From: Palsa-1400 sp036501625
Lineage (GTDB): Bacteria > Verrucomicrobiota > Verrucomicrobiia > Limisphaerales > Palsa-1400
NCBI GenBank assembly: GCA_036501625.1
Contig: DASXZY010000062.1
Span: 1-64,000, forward strand
DNA length: 64,000 nt
Reading direction: 5' to 3'
Below the pieces are notes generated by a model. It made no database searches. It was not told where the DNA came from and saw nothing but the letters and a program-made list of their open reading frames with translations. Position 1 is the stretch's first letter. Every line of letters begins with the position of its first letter. This document shows, one piece after another, positions 1 to 8,918 of the stretch. Made by a program: the position numbers and the translations under genes.

Positions 1-3000
1 AAGTCGAACTTCACCGCCGCCACATTGGAGGCGAGCAGCCCGCTGTTCGCCGGAATCCAAGTCACGCGGCCGGAGTTGGCGACGCCGCCAGCCCGGATTT
101 GAGCCAGCGCGAAGGTGGCCGCCCCCAAGACTTGGAAGTTAGTTGGGTGCGCGGCTGTGGAATACGAAACCGTGTAGTACTGCCAGTCGCGGCCGTAATC
201 GGGCCAGCCGCCGTAGGTGACAATGCTGCTGAGGTTATAACCGCCAGGCGAGCTGCCCAGCGTGTAGATGACGAAAGAGCCAAGCCCGGCGGTGGAGCCG
301 CAGGTCGCGTAGTTGGTGACGGGGACAGGATTTCCCGTGAGCAGATAACCAATAGTGCCATCCGTCAGCACGGGCACGCCGCCGGCCCCGCTGCCGACAT
401 CGGCGAAATTGCCGGGGCCGACTGTGCTGGGCAACTTCCCGGCGATCAAGCTGCCGGAGGCAATGTTCCAAGTGGGGATAAAGGCTGTTGGATCAACACC
501 CAGCCCGAAATTGCCATCGATTTGGGAGGCGCACGCGTAAATGATGCCATTCACCGGGGCCGGCAGAGGATTGACAATCAAGAGGGCCGAGCCGGTCGTC
601 GTTACTCCATAGGCATTGGAAGCCACCAATTGGTAACTGCCGCCCATGTTGGTTGTCAGATCGTCGAGCGTGAGCGTTTCGTTGGTGGCGTTCAGGATAT
701 TGACCAATCCGCCGCCAATGTTGTCGTTATATTGCCATTGGAAACCCATCGGAGCCGAGCCGGCAATCGTCGCGTTGAAAACTTCCTGGCTGCCCACGAC
801 GTTGGAGGCATAACCGGGCGCGATGTCATTTATAATAACCGGCTGTTGGGGCACAGCCTCCTGCGGAACTGTCGCCGCGGTTCCAAACACTTGAATTTCA
901 TTGTAGCCTTCCCAGGCATTTTTGACTTCAGGCAGCACCTCGAAGTTGAATTCAAGCGACGTCACGTTCGTGGCCAGGTATGGGCCGACTCCCGAGGTCC
1001 AAATCACGCGGGTGGCGTTGGGTTCGGCGACGGACAGCGGCGGATTGTAGTCCACCTGGTCCAATTCAACGTAGTTGCCCGGATCGCCGGAAGTCGTGTA
1101 GGAAACGGAATACCCCTGCTCATTGCGGCCAACGTCACTCCATCCGCCGTAGGTCTGGATGCTCGTGATGTTCCATCCGTTGGCGGAGGCCGGCAGGTTG
1201 TAATAGAGATACTGGCCGCCCGAGCCTGTATAACCGAGGGTGGCCGCGAAGCTGTCGTTGCCATTGCCAACCGTGCCGAAGATGCCATCGGTCAGCGCCG
1301 AAGTTCCGGGCGAACCGCCGCCGTCCGAAACGTCACCGATGTAGGCGAACGGCCCTGCGCCAGCAAGAAGGCTGTTGGAGGGAATCGTCCAAGTCGGGGT
1401 GAATAATCCGCCAAGGGCGGCCTGGTTGGCGTCGGAGAAGATGACTCCGCTTCCATCCGCCAAGGGCGCCGGATAGACTGTGAATGTGCAGCCTTTAGTC
1501 GATGAAACGCCGAGGCTGTTGGAGGCTTGCAGAACATAGCCGGGATTGGTGGCTGAATCGCTCAATTGCAGATTCGTTAACGTCAGGACCGATATGGTCT
1601 GGCCAGGAATGGCGACCCCATCGCGGAACCACGTATAAACCAGCGACTGCGGGCTGGTGAAGGTGGCCTTGATGTTGACTGAGCTTCCCTCAACATCCGA
1701 TCCGGTCGCTGGAGTAATGGACTGCGTTACGACTGGCGGCAGATTGGTGGAGGGCGTGCCAAATATTTGGATTTGCGCGTAGCCTTCCCATCCGTTTTTC
1801 GGCGTCTGGCCGGCGGCCAATGAGTAGAAGTTGAAATTGACCGATGAGGCATTTTGGGCCAGCACTCCAGAGGATGGAATGATGGACATCTTGGTGGCGA
1901 TCGGAAGTCCTCCACCGAATTGGGGCTGGGGAGGAGTGGGAGGGTTAAAGGCTGTCCAAGGCAGCAAACCGCTGAAGTTCGCTGGCGCCAAGACGCTCGA
2001 ATAAGACGCTTGGAATGTTTGCTCCTCACGACCGGCGTCTGACCAGCCGCCGTAGGTGACGATATTCGTAATGGTCCAACCGGCCCCGGATAGAGTGGAG
2101 GGCAGCGTATAAGTTATGGAGTACCCTATCCCGTTAGTCGTGGTGCCGCTGCCGGCCGTTGCGAAGCAAAAGCTGCCATTGTCCGGCGGCGAGATGCCCG
2201 TAAAAGTTCCGCTGGTCAAAGGCGCCAAGCCGCCGCAGCCGGAATCGGTGAAGATGCCAATGCTGCTGCTGGGCTGAAGCCCGGCGATCAAATTGCCGGG
2301 AGCGAGCGTCCAAGTGGGGTTAAAAGTGTCACCATATCCCAAGGTCTGAAAGAAGGAAGCATACTCCAGTCCGTCGGCCAGAATGATGCCGTTGGTGGCG
2401 GGCGCCAGGGCGTTTACGGTGAAGGATTGCGCGGTGCTCATGTTGGTGCCCAAACCATTGTAAGCGAGCAGGTCGTAATTGCCCGTTTGGTTGGTCGTTG
2501 TCAGGCTTTCGGCAAGGATTTCATTGGTGGCGCCCGGAATGTCGGCGCCGTTAAATTGCCACTGATATGCAATGGGCCGGCTGCCGTCGAACGAGGCGTT
2601 GAAGCCCATCTGGCTTCCGACAACATCGAACGAGCCGGAAGATGGCAAGGTGTCTCTTATGACAACCGGCGGACCCGAAATCGTCGTCAATGTGACCGGG
2701 CTGCTGATGGAAAAACCGGAGCCATTAGTCACGGCGACTTCAAATTGGACTGGGGTTCCGGGATTGATGCCAGCCGTATTGACGGCATAGGCCGAGCCGC
2801 TGGCGCCGCTGATGGGCGACCACGTTGCGCCGCCAGTGCCGTTGTCCGTGCGCCATCCATAAGTAAATGGGGCCGAGCCGACGGGATTTTCAGTCAGGGT
2901 CACGATGGCGCCTTGATAAACGGTCGTTGCCGTGGTGCCGGTGTCGGTGGCCACGGTCGGAGTCACAGCCGTGAACGCCAAGGCGGCCGCGCCGAGACGG

Positions 3001-3764
3001 ATATTGTCGAGGTCAATGGCGAATCCGCCGGTTCCTCGGAGCAAAACGGTCAAAGTGCCGCTGGCTTGGTTGCCGTTGGTAAACACAAGGCTGTAATCAA
3101 CCCAGTTTCCTGGCACGACGCTCGCGTTGGTGGTATCCACTTGCATGGACGCGAGAATGGTTCCCGGTGTAAAAATGTCGTAAACCTGATTCTCGGTGAC
3201 CAAAGCCAGCAAGGCGCTGCCGCCTCCGTGCCCCACCGTTCCATCGGTTGAGGCGCCGTCCTGGGCATCAAGGCCGACCGCGACGGTGAGCGTGTAAACG
3301 GTGTTGGGCAGCAGCGGGGAAAGGGGCTGCCACACGTTTTCATCTCCGCTGCCTCCCAACACCAGGTAGTTAGTGCCGTCTCCCGGCTCAATCATGGTGC
3401 CGTCGGCATTAAGAGGATAAAGCTCAACGCCGGTGGTCGTATCCACATTTTGGATGTACTCCGTCGGAAAGCCTGCCACATCCGCGGAGCCGGTGCCCCA
3501 CCAATCATAGATTGGAGCCAATTGCCCGTTATTGAACACCGCGCCAGTGGCGCCGGCGGCGATGGCATTGGTCACCTGTGGAAAAACCACTTGTTCGAAC
3601 GAAGGATCAGGAACCAAGACAGGCGCGGCCTTGAGGGCGCCGCAGAAGACAGTGACAAGCCCGATTAACACCGCGACTCGCGGCCAGAGAGACCGGCGGA
3701 TTCGTGCATTTGGAAGGGACGCGGATGCGGGCGTGGCGTCGCTGAGTTCGATGGATTTGTTCAT
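1..3764 (-). CDS. Giant secreted Ig-like / galactose-binding-like repeat protein (partial, C-terminus off left edge)
   Basis: The minus-strand frame is open from the ATG at 3764 to the window edge without a stop, giving 1254 residues. It starts MNKSIELSDA with an Arg-rich stretch and a hydrophobic core near residues 28-46 ending ALKA-AP, a long-N-region signal peptide. A PDPSFE-type jelly-roll-like domain follows (about 52-255), then alternating Ig-like domains and about 200-residue modules. Each module has an FxPTW motif, then a LIAG motif (degenerate in the second copy), and later TYGGWxDxGRxxQ; the last falls near plus positions 2055, 1155 and 215. The repeat period is therefore about 900-940 bp. 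This points to an exported, surface or carbohydrate-binding protein of the Verrucomicrobia/PEP-CTERM kind. The sorting signal would lie outside the window. Exact function is unknown. No good ribosome binding site precedes the ATG. Confidence 0.8.
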   Translation of the reverse strand, partial: MNKSIELSDATPASASLPNARIRRSLWPRVAVLIGLVTVFCGALKAAPVLVPDPSFEQVVFPQVTNAIAAGATGAVFNNGQLAPIYDWWGTGSADVAGFPTEYIQNVDTTTGVELYPLNADGTMIEPGDGTNYLVLGGSGDENVWQPLSPLLPNTVYTLTVAVGLDAQDGASTDGTVGHGGGSALLALVTENQVYDIFTPGTILASMQVDTTNASVVPGNWVDYSLVFTNGNQASGTLTVLLRGTGGFAIDLDNIRLGAAALAFTAVTPTVATDTGTTATTVYQGAIVTLTENPVGSAPFTYGWRTDNGTGGATWSPISGASGSAYAVNTAGINPGTPVQFEVAVTNGSGFSISSPVTLTTISGPPVVIRDTLPSSGSFDVVGSQMGFNASFDGSRPIAYQWQFNGADIPGATNEILAESLTTTNQTGNYDLLAYNGLGTNMSTAQSFTVNALAPATNGIILADGLEYASFFQTLGYGDTFNPTWTLAPGNLIAGLQPSSSIGIFTDSGCGGLAPLTSGTFTGISPPDNGSFCFATAGSGTTTNGIGYSITYTLPSTLSGAGWTITNIVTYGGWSDAGREEQTFQASYSSVLAPANFSGLLPWTAFNPPTPPQPQFGGGLPIATKMSIIPSSGVLAQNASSVNFNFYSLAAGQTPKNGWEGYAQIQIFGTPSTNLPPVVTQSITPATGSDVEGSSVNIKATFTSPQSLVYTWFRDGVAIPGQTISVLTLTNLQLSDSATNPGYVLQASNSLGVSSTKGCTFTVYPAPLADGSGVIFSDANQAALGGLFTPTWTIPSNSLLAGAGPFAYIGDVSDGGGSPGTSALTDGIFGTVGNGNDSFAATLGYTGSGGQYLYYNLPASANGWNITSIQTYGGWSDVGRNEQGYSVSYTTSGDPGNYVELDQVDYNPPLSVAEPNATRVIWTSGVGPYLATNVTSLEFNFEVLPEVKNAWEGYNEIQVFGTAATVPQEAVPQQPVIINDIAPGYASNVVGSQEVFNATIAGSAPMGFQWQYNDNIGGGLVNILNATNETLTLDDLTTNMGGSYQLVASNAYGVTTTGSALLIVNPLPAPVNGIIYACASQIDGNFGLGVDPTAFIPTWNIASGSLIAGKLPSTVGPGNFADVGSGAGGVPVLTDGTIGYLLTGNPVPVTNYATCGSTAGLGSFVIYTLGSSPGGYNLSSIVTYGGWPDYGRDWQYYTVSYSTAAHPTNFQVLGAATFALAQIRAGGVANSGRVTWIPANSGLLASNVAAVKFD

Positions 3765-3903
3765 GATATGGTAATCGTGTGGCTGTATTTTGAGACGACA
3801 GTTTACCCCGGCGCATGGTGGCGCCGTCAAGTCTTTTGTGCCGTGTCAGACAAGAATCTCTCAAAAACGGAGGCCCGCGCATATCCCAAAAGTCGGTGAA
3901 TTG

Positions 3904-3925
3904 GCATCACCTAAATAGGTGATGC
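3904..3925 (-). terminator. Hairpin 3' of lpxD
   Basis: A perfect 9-bp inverted repeat (GCATCACCT / AGGTGATGC) with an AAAT loop lies 3 bp after the lpxD stop. The uridine tract after it is weak (TTTT only about 12 nt later), so it may be an intrinsic terminator or an mRNA-stabilising hairpin separating lpxD from the repeat-protein gene. Confidence 0.45.
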
Positions 3926-3928
3926 TGC

Positions 3929-4960
3929 CTAATCGCCGGGCTTCTTGGGAGGCGGGGGTTGCAAGAGTTTTTCCAACTCGGTGACGCGGCGGATGAGTTC
4001 GGGCAATTGATGCAGGGCGATCATCTGGCGCTTGGCCTGGCGGTCGGGTTGGGCGGGAGAGCCGAGCCATTTGCCATTGTCGGGCACGTCGTGCATGACG
4101 CCGGATTGGGCGGCAATGGTGACTTTGTTGCCGATCTTCAGATGGCCGGTGATGCCAACCTGGCCGGCCAAAGTCGTGTAGTGGCCGATTTTGGTGCTGC
4201 CGGCGACTCCGACTTGCGCCACGACCAAACAATGCTCCCCCACGCTGACGTTGTGGGCGATCTGCACCAGGTTGTCGATCTTGGTGCCTTTGCCGATGGT
4301 CGTCGCGCCCAACGCGCCGCGGTCGATGGTGACGTTGGCGCCGATTTCGACATCGTCCTGCACGACGACGTGGCCAACCTGCTGCACCTTGAGATGCTGC
4401 TTGGAATCGAAAACGTAGCCAAAGCCGTCCGAGCCGATGACGGCGCCAGCATGGATGCGCACTCGCTGGCCAATTTGCGTTTGGCCATAGATGACGACGT
4501 TGGGAAACAGCCGCGTTTGCGCGCCAATGACGGCATTTCTCCCAATGTGGTTGCCGCCTTGCAGCACGACGCCGGGGCCGATTTTGGCTTTCTCCCCAAC
4601 GACGCAGTGCGGGCCAATATGGGCCGCGGGATCAACTTGGGCGGTGGCGTCCACAACCGCCGTGGGATGCACGCCCGGAACAAAAACCCGGTCGGGAAAG
4701 AAAAGCGGCAGCACGCGGGCAAACGCAATGCGGGCGCTGGCTACGCGAATGAGCGTCTTGCTGGCTGAAGTGAATTGGCCGTCGATGAGAATGGCGGAGG
4801 CGGCGGTTTGCTCGGCTTTCTGGAAAAACGTCTCGTTCTCGGCGAAGGTCAGGTCTCCGGACTTGGCGGTGGTGGCCGGAGCGAAGCCGGTCAGCGCCAG
4901 GGACTCGTCCCCGATGACTTCTCCGTTCAATTCTTTGGCAATTTCAGCGGTTGTGAACAT
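3929..4960 (-). CDS. lpxD: UDP-3-O-acylglucosamine N-acyltransferase LpxD
   Basis: LpxD transfers the second 3-hydroxyacyl chain from acyl-ACP to UDP-3-O-acylglucosamine, the third step of lipid A synthesis, in the cytoplasm. From the chosen ATG (MFTTAEIAKELNG) the protein has 343 residues, the usual family length. An in-frame start at 5059 would add 33 residues with no family match and run into the promoter. The N-terminal uridine-binding domain (1-100, with GDLTFAENE) is followed by a left-handed beta-helix of hexapeptide repeats (about 105-320). The catalytic His is in VQIAHNVSVGEH. The C-terminal helix is short. It is transcribed alone from the promoter at 5024-5053, divergently from the oxidoreductase pair, and proves an LPS-containing outer membrane. 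Confidence 0.95.
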   Translation of the reverse strand: MFTTAEIAKELNGEVIGDESLALTGFAPATTAKSGDLTFAENETFFQKAEQTAASAILIDGQFTSASKTLIRVASARIAFARVLPLFFPDRVFVPGVHPTAVVDATAQVDPAAHIGPHCVVGEKAKIGPGVVLQGGNHIGRNAVIGAQTRLFPNVVIYGQTQIGQRVRIHAGAVIGSDGFGYVFDSKQHLKVQQVGHVVVQDDVEIGANVTIDRGALGATTIGKGTKIDNLVQIAHNVSVGEHCLVVAQVGVAGSTKIGHYTTLAGQVGITGHLKIGNKVTIAAQSGVMHDVPDNGKWLGSPAQPDRQAKRQMIALHQLPELIRRVTELEKLLQPPPPKKPGD

Positions 4961-5023
4961 GCGTGCGTGTTTTTTGTATTCGGGAATCCTCCAAGTCGCC
5001 GATTGACTTGAAAAACCCGCCTC

Positions 5024-5053
5024 ACTATAAAGGCCGGGAAGTTGACAATTCAA
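5024..5053 (-). promoter_or_regulatory. Putative sigma70 promoter of lpxD
   Basis: On the minus strand TTGAAT (5053-5048), an 18-nt spacer and TATAGT (5029-5024) lie upstream of the lpxD ATG at 4960, giving a leader of about 55 nt. Four of six -35 and five of six -10 positions match consensus. Prediction from sequence only. Confidence 0.5.
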
Positions 5054-5078
5054 CTCCAAGTTTGCCTGGCATAATTTT

Positions 5079-6242
5079 ATGAGCAGAAAAATCCGTTACG
5101 GGATGATCGGGGGCGGGCGCGGCGCGTTTATCGGCGCGGTGCATCGCAGCGCGGCCGCGCTGGACTCTCAGATTGAACTGGTGTGCGGAGCGTTCAGCGC
5201 CGACGCCGAACGAGGCCGGGCTTCCGGCGCCGATTTGTTCCTGCCGCCGGAACGCTGTTACGGCTCCTTTGAGGAAATGATCCGGCGCGAGGCCGAATTG
5301 CCAACGGAACAGCGGATGGATTTTGTTTCCATCGTGACGCCGAACCACGTCCACCTGCCCGCCGCGCAAATGGCGTTGCAGCGCGGATTCCACGTTTTGA
5401 GCGACAAGCCGGCGACGTTGAATCTGGCCGAAGCCAAAAAGCTGCGGCAATGGGTCAACAAGACGAAGCTGCTCTACGGCTTGACTTACACCTACACCGG
5501 CTATCCGCTGGTCAAAGAGGCGCGGAGGCTCGTGCAATCCGGCGCGCTGGGCCAGGTGCGCAAAGTGGTCGTGGAGTATCCGCAAGGCTGGTTCAACACG
5601 CTGCTGGAGGCGACCGGCCAAAAACAGGCCGTCTGGCGGACCGACCCAAAACAATGCGGGGCCGGCGGTTGCGTTGGCGACATCGGCACGCACGCGGAAA
5701 ATCTCATCCATTACATCACAGGCTCGCAAATTGAGGAATTGGCGGCCGATGCTTCCATTTTCGTCCAGGGCCGCCGTCTGGATGACGACATCAACGTGCT
5801 CATCCGGCTGGACAACGGAGCCAAGGGCGTGCTGCACGCTTCGCAAATCTCGGTGGGTGAGGAGAACAATTTGAACATCCGCGTTTGGGGAGAAGCCGGC
5901 GGGTTGGAGTGGCATCAAAAAGACCCCAACACGATGCTGGTCAAATGGCCCGACAAGCCGATGGAAGTCTATCGCACGGCCTGCGGTTATCTGGGCGCGG
6001 CGGCCAAGGCGTCCACGCGCACGCCAGCCGCGCACCCGGAGGGCTACCTGGAAGCGTTCGCGAACATATACCGGAACTTTGCCAACCACATCCGCGCGTT
6101 TCAGGAAGGCCGCGAGCCTGAGCAGGACGATCCGGCGCTGGACTATCCGCGCATTGACGACGGCGTGCGGGGGATGGCTTTTATTGACGCGGTCTTGCAG
6201 TCCTCCGCCAAGAACGCCAAGTGGACCAAGCTTAACATTTGA
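5079..6242 (+). CDS. Gfo/Idh/MocA family oxidoreductase
   Basis: A 387-residue NAD(P)-dependent sugar or cyclitol dehydrogenase-like protein. The N-terminal Rossmann fold has a glycine-rich nucleotide loop (GMIGGGRGAFIG, residues 8-19), the SIVTPNHVH segment and the DKP motif (family EKP; the Lys is the usual catalytic residue) near residue 110. The C-terminal alpha/beta domain carries GDIGTHAENLIHY, with the His that normally completes the active site. The ATG lies only 5 nt after a CATAAT motif and no Shine-Dalgarno site is visible. It is followed after 6 bp by a second member of the family, so the two probably act on related substrates as one transcription unit. Substrate cannot be assigned from sequence. 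Confidence 0.9.
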   Translation: MSRKIRYGMIGGGRGAFIGAVHRSAAALDSQIELVCGAFSADAERGRASGADLFLPPERCYGSFEEMIRREAELPTEQRMDFVSIVTPNHVHLPAAQMALQRGFHVLSDKPATLNLAEAKKLRQWVNKTKLLYGLTYTYTGYPLVKEARRLVQSGALGQVRKVVVEYPQGWFNTLLEATGQKQAVWRTDPKQCGAGGCVGDIGTHAENLIHYITGSQIEELAADASIFVQGRRLDDDINVLIRLDNGAKGVLHASQISVGEENNLNIRVWGEAGGLEWHQKDPNTMLVKWPDKPMEVYRTACGYLGAAAKASTRTPAAHPEGYLEAFANIYRNFANHIRAFQEGREPEQDDPALDYPRIDDGVRGMAFIDAVLQSSAKNAKWTKLNI

Positions 6243-6248
6243 CGTTTT

Positions 6249-7421
6249 ATGGCCAGGACTTTGCGAGTCGGGTTGATCGGGTACAAGTTCATGGGAAAAG
6301 CCCACTCAAATGCCTGGCGCCAGATCAACCATTTTTTCCCCGAGTTGCCGGCCCGGACGGTCCTGGCCGCGATCTGCGGGCGCGATGCCGCCGCCGTTGA
6401 GCGCGCGCGCGCGGTTTTCGGCTGGGAGCGCGCGGAAACCGACTGGCGCAAAATCGTGGAGGCGCCGGACATTGATATTGTCGATATTTCCACTGGCAAC
6501 GACACGCATTGCGAGATGGCGCTGGCCGCGTTGCGGGCGGGCAAAACGGTCATGTGCGAAAAGCCGCTGGCCCGCAATCTGGCTGAGGCGCGCAAGATGC
6601 TGGCGGCCGCGCGGCGGGCGGGCGGGGTGCAACTGCTCTGCCACAATTACCGGCGGATTCCAGCCGTGGCGCTGGCGCGGCAAATGATCGAGGCGGGCGA
6701 ACTTGGCGGGGACATCCGCCATTTTCATGCCCGTTACGCGCAGGACTGGCTGGTCAATCCTAATTTTCCCCGCACTTGGCGCATGGACAAGCGCCTGGCC
6801 GGTTCCGGCGCGCACGGAGACATCAATGCCCATATTATTGACTTGGCCCGCTATTTGGTGGGCGAGGTGGCGGAGGTTTGCGGCATGATGAAGACGTTTA
6901 TCACGGAGCGGCCATTGCCGGAGCCGGGCAGCGTCCCGCCCCGGGCCGATCCCAGCGGGCGCAAAGGCAAGGTGACGGTTGATGACGCGGTCAGTTGGCT
7001 CGGGCGTTTCGAGAATGGCGCGATGGCCACGATGGAGGCGACCCGTTTCGCGCTGGGCCGCAAGAACCACATCGCCTTTGAGATCAACGGGGACAAGGGC
7101 AGCCTGGCCTTCGATTTTGAGGACATGAACCGGCTCAAGTTTTACAATGGCGCGAGCGCGGCGGGGCGGCGCGGCTTCACGGATATTATTGTGACAGACC
7201 GCGAGGCGCATCCTTACGCGAAGCATTGGTGGCCGCCGGGGCACATCATCGGTTACGAGCACACCTTTGTGAACACCTTCGCGGATTTCATCCGGGCCGT
7301 CGTGGATGGCAAGCCCGCGCATCCCAATTTCCTCGATGGCGCGCGGTGCATGGCGGTGATGGAAGCGGTGGAGGAATCGAGCGCGGCGCGGAAATGGGCC
7401 AAGGTTCCAACCATCAAGTAG
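6249..7421 (+). CDS. Gfo/Idh/MocA family oxidoreductase (second of tandem pair)
   Basis: A 390-residue NAD(P)-dependent oxidoreductase of the inositol-2-dehydrogenase-like branch. The Rossmann loop is GLIGYKFMGKAHSNAW (8-23), followed by DISTGNDTH, the CEKPLARN motif holding the catalytic Lys, and GSGAHGDINAHIIDLARY in the C-terminal domain with the conserved Asp and His. It begins 6 bp after the first oxidoreductase and is clearly co-transcribed with it. Its last 8 bp overlap the convergent livF gene. The two proteins are clearly different sequences, so this is not a recent duplication. Substrate unknown. Confidence 0.9.
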   Translation: MARTLRVGLIGYKFMGKAHSNAWRQINHFFPELPARTVLAAICGRDAAAVERARAVFGWERAETDWRKIVEAPDIDIVDISTGNDTHCEMALAALRAGKTVMCEKPLARNLAEARKMLAAARRAGGVQLLCHNYRRIPAVALARQMIEAGELGGDIRHFHARYAQDWLVNPNFPRTWRMDKRLAGSGAHGDINAHIIDLARYLVGEVAEVCGMMKTFITERPLPEPGSVPPRADPSGRKGKVTVDDAVSWLGRFENGAMATMEATRFALGRKNHIAFEINGDKGSLAFDFEDMNRLKFYNGASAAGRRGFTDIIVTDREAHPYAKHWWPPGHIIGYEHTFVNTFADFIRAVVDGKPAHPNFLDGARCMAVMEAVEESSAARKWAKVPTIK

Positions 7422-8127
7422 AATCGCCGCCGAGGTAGGCCGCGCGCACGCGCGGGTCCTGGCGCAGGGCGGCCGAGCTGTCGCTTAGAATAATTTGCCC
7501 CGTTTCCAGGACGCAGCCGCGGCTGGAGATTTCCAGGGCGAGATTGGCGTTTTGCTCGACGAGCAGAATGGCCAGCCCCTGCTGGCGGTTGATTTCGGCG
7601 ATCTTTTCAAAAATGGTATTGACCAAGAGTGGCGCGATGCCCAGGGAAGGCTCGTCCAGCATCAGGCATTTCGGGCGGCCCATGAGCGCGCGGCCGATAG
7701 CCAGCATTTGCTGCTCGCCGCCGGAGAGAGTGCCGGCGATTTGCGCGCGGCGCTCGGCCAACCGGGGAAAAAGCCCGAAAACCAGCGCGCGCGATTCTTC
7801 GATGGCCGCCTTGTCCTTTTGCAGCCAGGCGCCCAGGCCCAGATTTTCCGCCACCGTCAAATTGGCGAAGACCATCCGGCCTTCCGGCACGTGGGAAATC
7901 CCGGCCGCGACGATTTCGTGCGGCGGGCGGTTGGCCAGGTCGCGGCCCTTGTAAATGATTTGGCCGCGAGCTTTGGCCAGGCCGGAGATGGCGCGGAGCG
8001 TGGTCGTTTTGCCCGCGCCGTTGCTGCCGATGAGCGTGACGATTTCGCCCGGGCCGACCTCGAAGGAAATTCCGTGCAGCGCGGCGATGGCGCCATAGTT
8101 CACGGCCAGATTGCGGATGGAGAGCAT
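7414..8127 (-). CDS. livF: Branched-chain amino acid ABC transporter ATPase LivF
   Basis: A 237-residue ABC ATPase, the second nucleotide-binding subunit of the LivFGHM importer. Walker A is GSNGAGKTT (34-42), the signature is LSGGEQQ, Walker B is CLMLDEPSLGIAP and the H-loop region is LLVEQNANLAL. The C-terminus has the GCVLETGQI strand typical of LivF. It is the last gene of a six-gene minus-strand operon, 8 bp after livG, and its end overlaps the convergent oxidoreductase gene by 8 bp. Confidence 0.92.
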   Translation of the reverse strand: MLSIRNLAVNYGAIAALHGISFEVGPGEIVTLIGSNGAGKTTTLRAISGLAKARGQIIYKGRDLANRPPHEIVAAGISHVPEGRMVFANLTVAENLGLGAWLQKDKAAIEESRALVFGLFPRLAERRAQIAGTLSGGEQQMLAIGRALMGRPKCLMLDEPSLGIAPLLVNTIFEKIAEINRQQGLAILLVEQNANLALEISSRGCVLETGQIILSDSSAALRQDPRVRAAYLGGDST

Positions 8128-8135
8128 GGCGGCCT

Positions 8136-8918
8136 TCAGGCGGGGGCGCGGCCGAGATAGGCTTCGATGACCTTGGGGCTGGCGCGGACTTCCTCCGGCG
8201 TGCCGTCGGCGATTTTGACACCATAGTCAAGCACAATGATGCGGCGGCAGATGCCCATCACGACCCGCATGTCGTGCTCCACCAGCAGAATGGCGATGCG
8301 GTATTTTTGCTCGACAAACTGGATCAGTTTCATCAGCCCGGCTTTTTCGGTGGGGTTCATGCCGGCGGCCGGCTCGTCCAGCAGGAGCAGGCTGGGCCGG
8401 GTGGCGAGGGCGCGGACGATTTCCAGCCGGCGCTGATCGCCGTAAGACAGGCTTTTGGCGGGGGCGTCGCGGAATTTGCCCAATTGGAAAATGTCCAGCA
8501 TTTCCATGACCTGGCCGCCGATCTCCTCTTCGGCCCGCAGAAATCCGCGTCCGCGCCAGAGGGAGTGCGCCGCCCGATGCCCCAGGCGCAGATGAAAAGC
8601 CACGCGAATGTTGTCAAACACACTGAGGGACGGAAACAAACGGATGTTCTGAAACGTGCGCGCGACGCCGCGGGCGGTAATTTGCCAGGGCTTTTGGCCC
8701 GCGATGGAACTGCCGCGATATTGGATCGCGCCTTCCGTGGGCGCATAGACTCCGGTGATGAGATTGAAGACGGTGGTCTTGCCGGCGCCGTTGGGGCCGA
8801 TCAATCCGGCCAGCTCGGTTTCGCCCAGGTCGAGGTTCAACCCGGAGACGGCGGACAGCCCGCCAAAACGCAACGAGCATTGTTGCAGGCGCAGGAGCGG
8901 TTCGGCGGCGGCGCTCAT
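8136..8918 (-). CDS. livG: Branched-chain amino acid ABC transporter ATPase LivG
   Basis: A 260-residue ABC ATPase. Walker A is GPNGAGKTT, followed by VARTFQNIRLF (the LivG Q-loop), the LSYGDQRRLE signature, Walker B LLLLDEPAAGMNP and the EHDMRVVMG H-loop. The C-terminal DYGVKIADGTPEEVRA segment separates it from LivF. It overlaps livM by 4 bp, suggesting translational coupling. It pairs with LivF as the heterodimeric motor on the cytoplasmic side of the LivHM permease. Confidence 0.93.
   Translation of the reverse strand: MSAAAEPLLRLQQCSLRFGGLSAVSGLNLDLGETELAGLIGPNGAGKTTVFNLITGVYAPTEGAIQYRGSSIAGQKPWQITARGVARTFQNIRLFPSLSVFDNIRVAFHLRLGHRAAHSLWRGRGFLRAEEEIGGQVMEMLDIFQLGKFRDAPAKSLSYGDQRRLEIVRALATRPSLLLLDEPAAGMNPTEKAGLMKLIQFVEQKYRIAILLVEHDMRVVMGICRRIIVLDYGVKIADGTPEEVRASPKVIEAYLGRAPA

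Noticed and set aside
99..1406. Long plus-strand open frame of 435 codons
   Set aside because: It lies opposite a continuous minus-strand frame with signal peptide and repeated domains, and its own translation has no domain pattern.
5042..5075. TTGACA plus CATAAT as promoter of the first oxidoreductase
   Set aside because: The spacer is 22 nt and the -10 would be 3-5 nt from the ATG, so the geometry is wrong for a normal sigma70 promoter.
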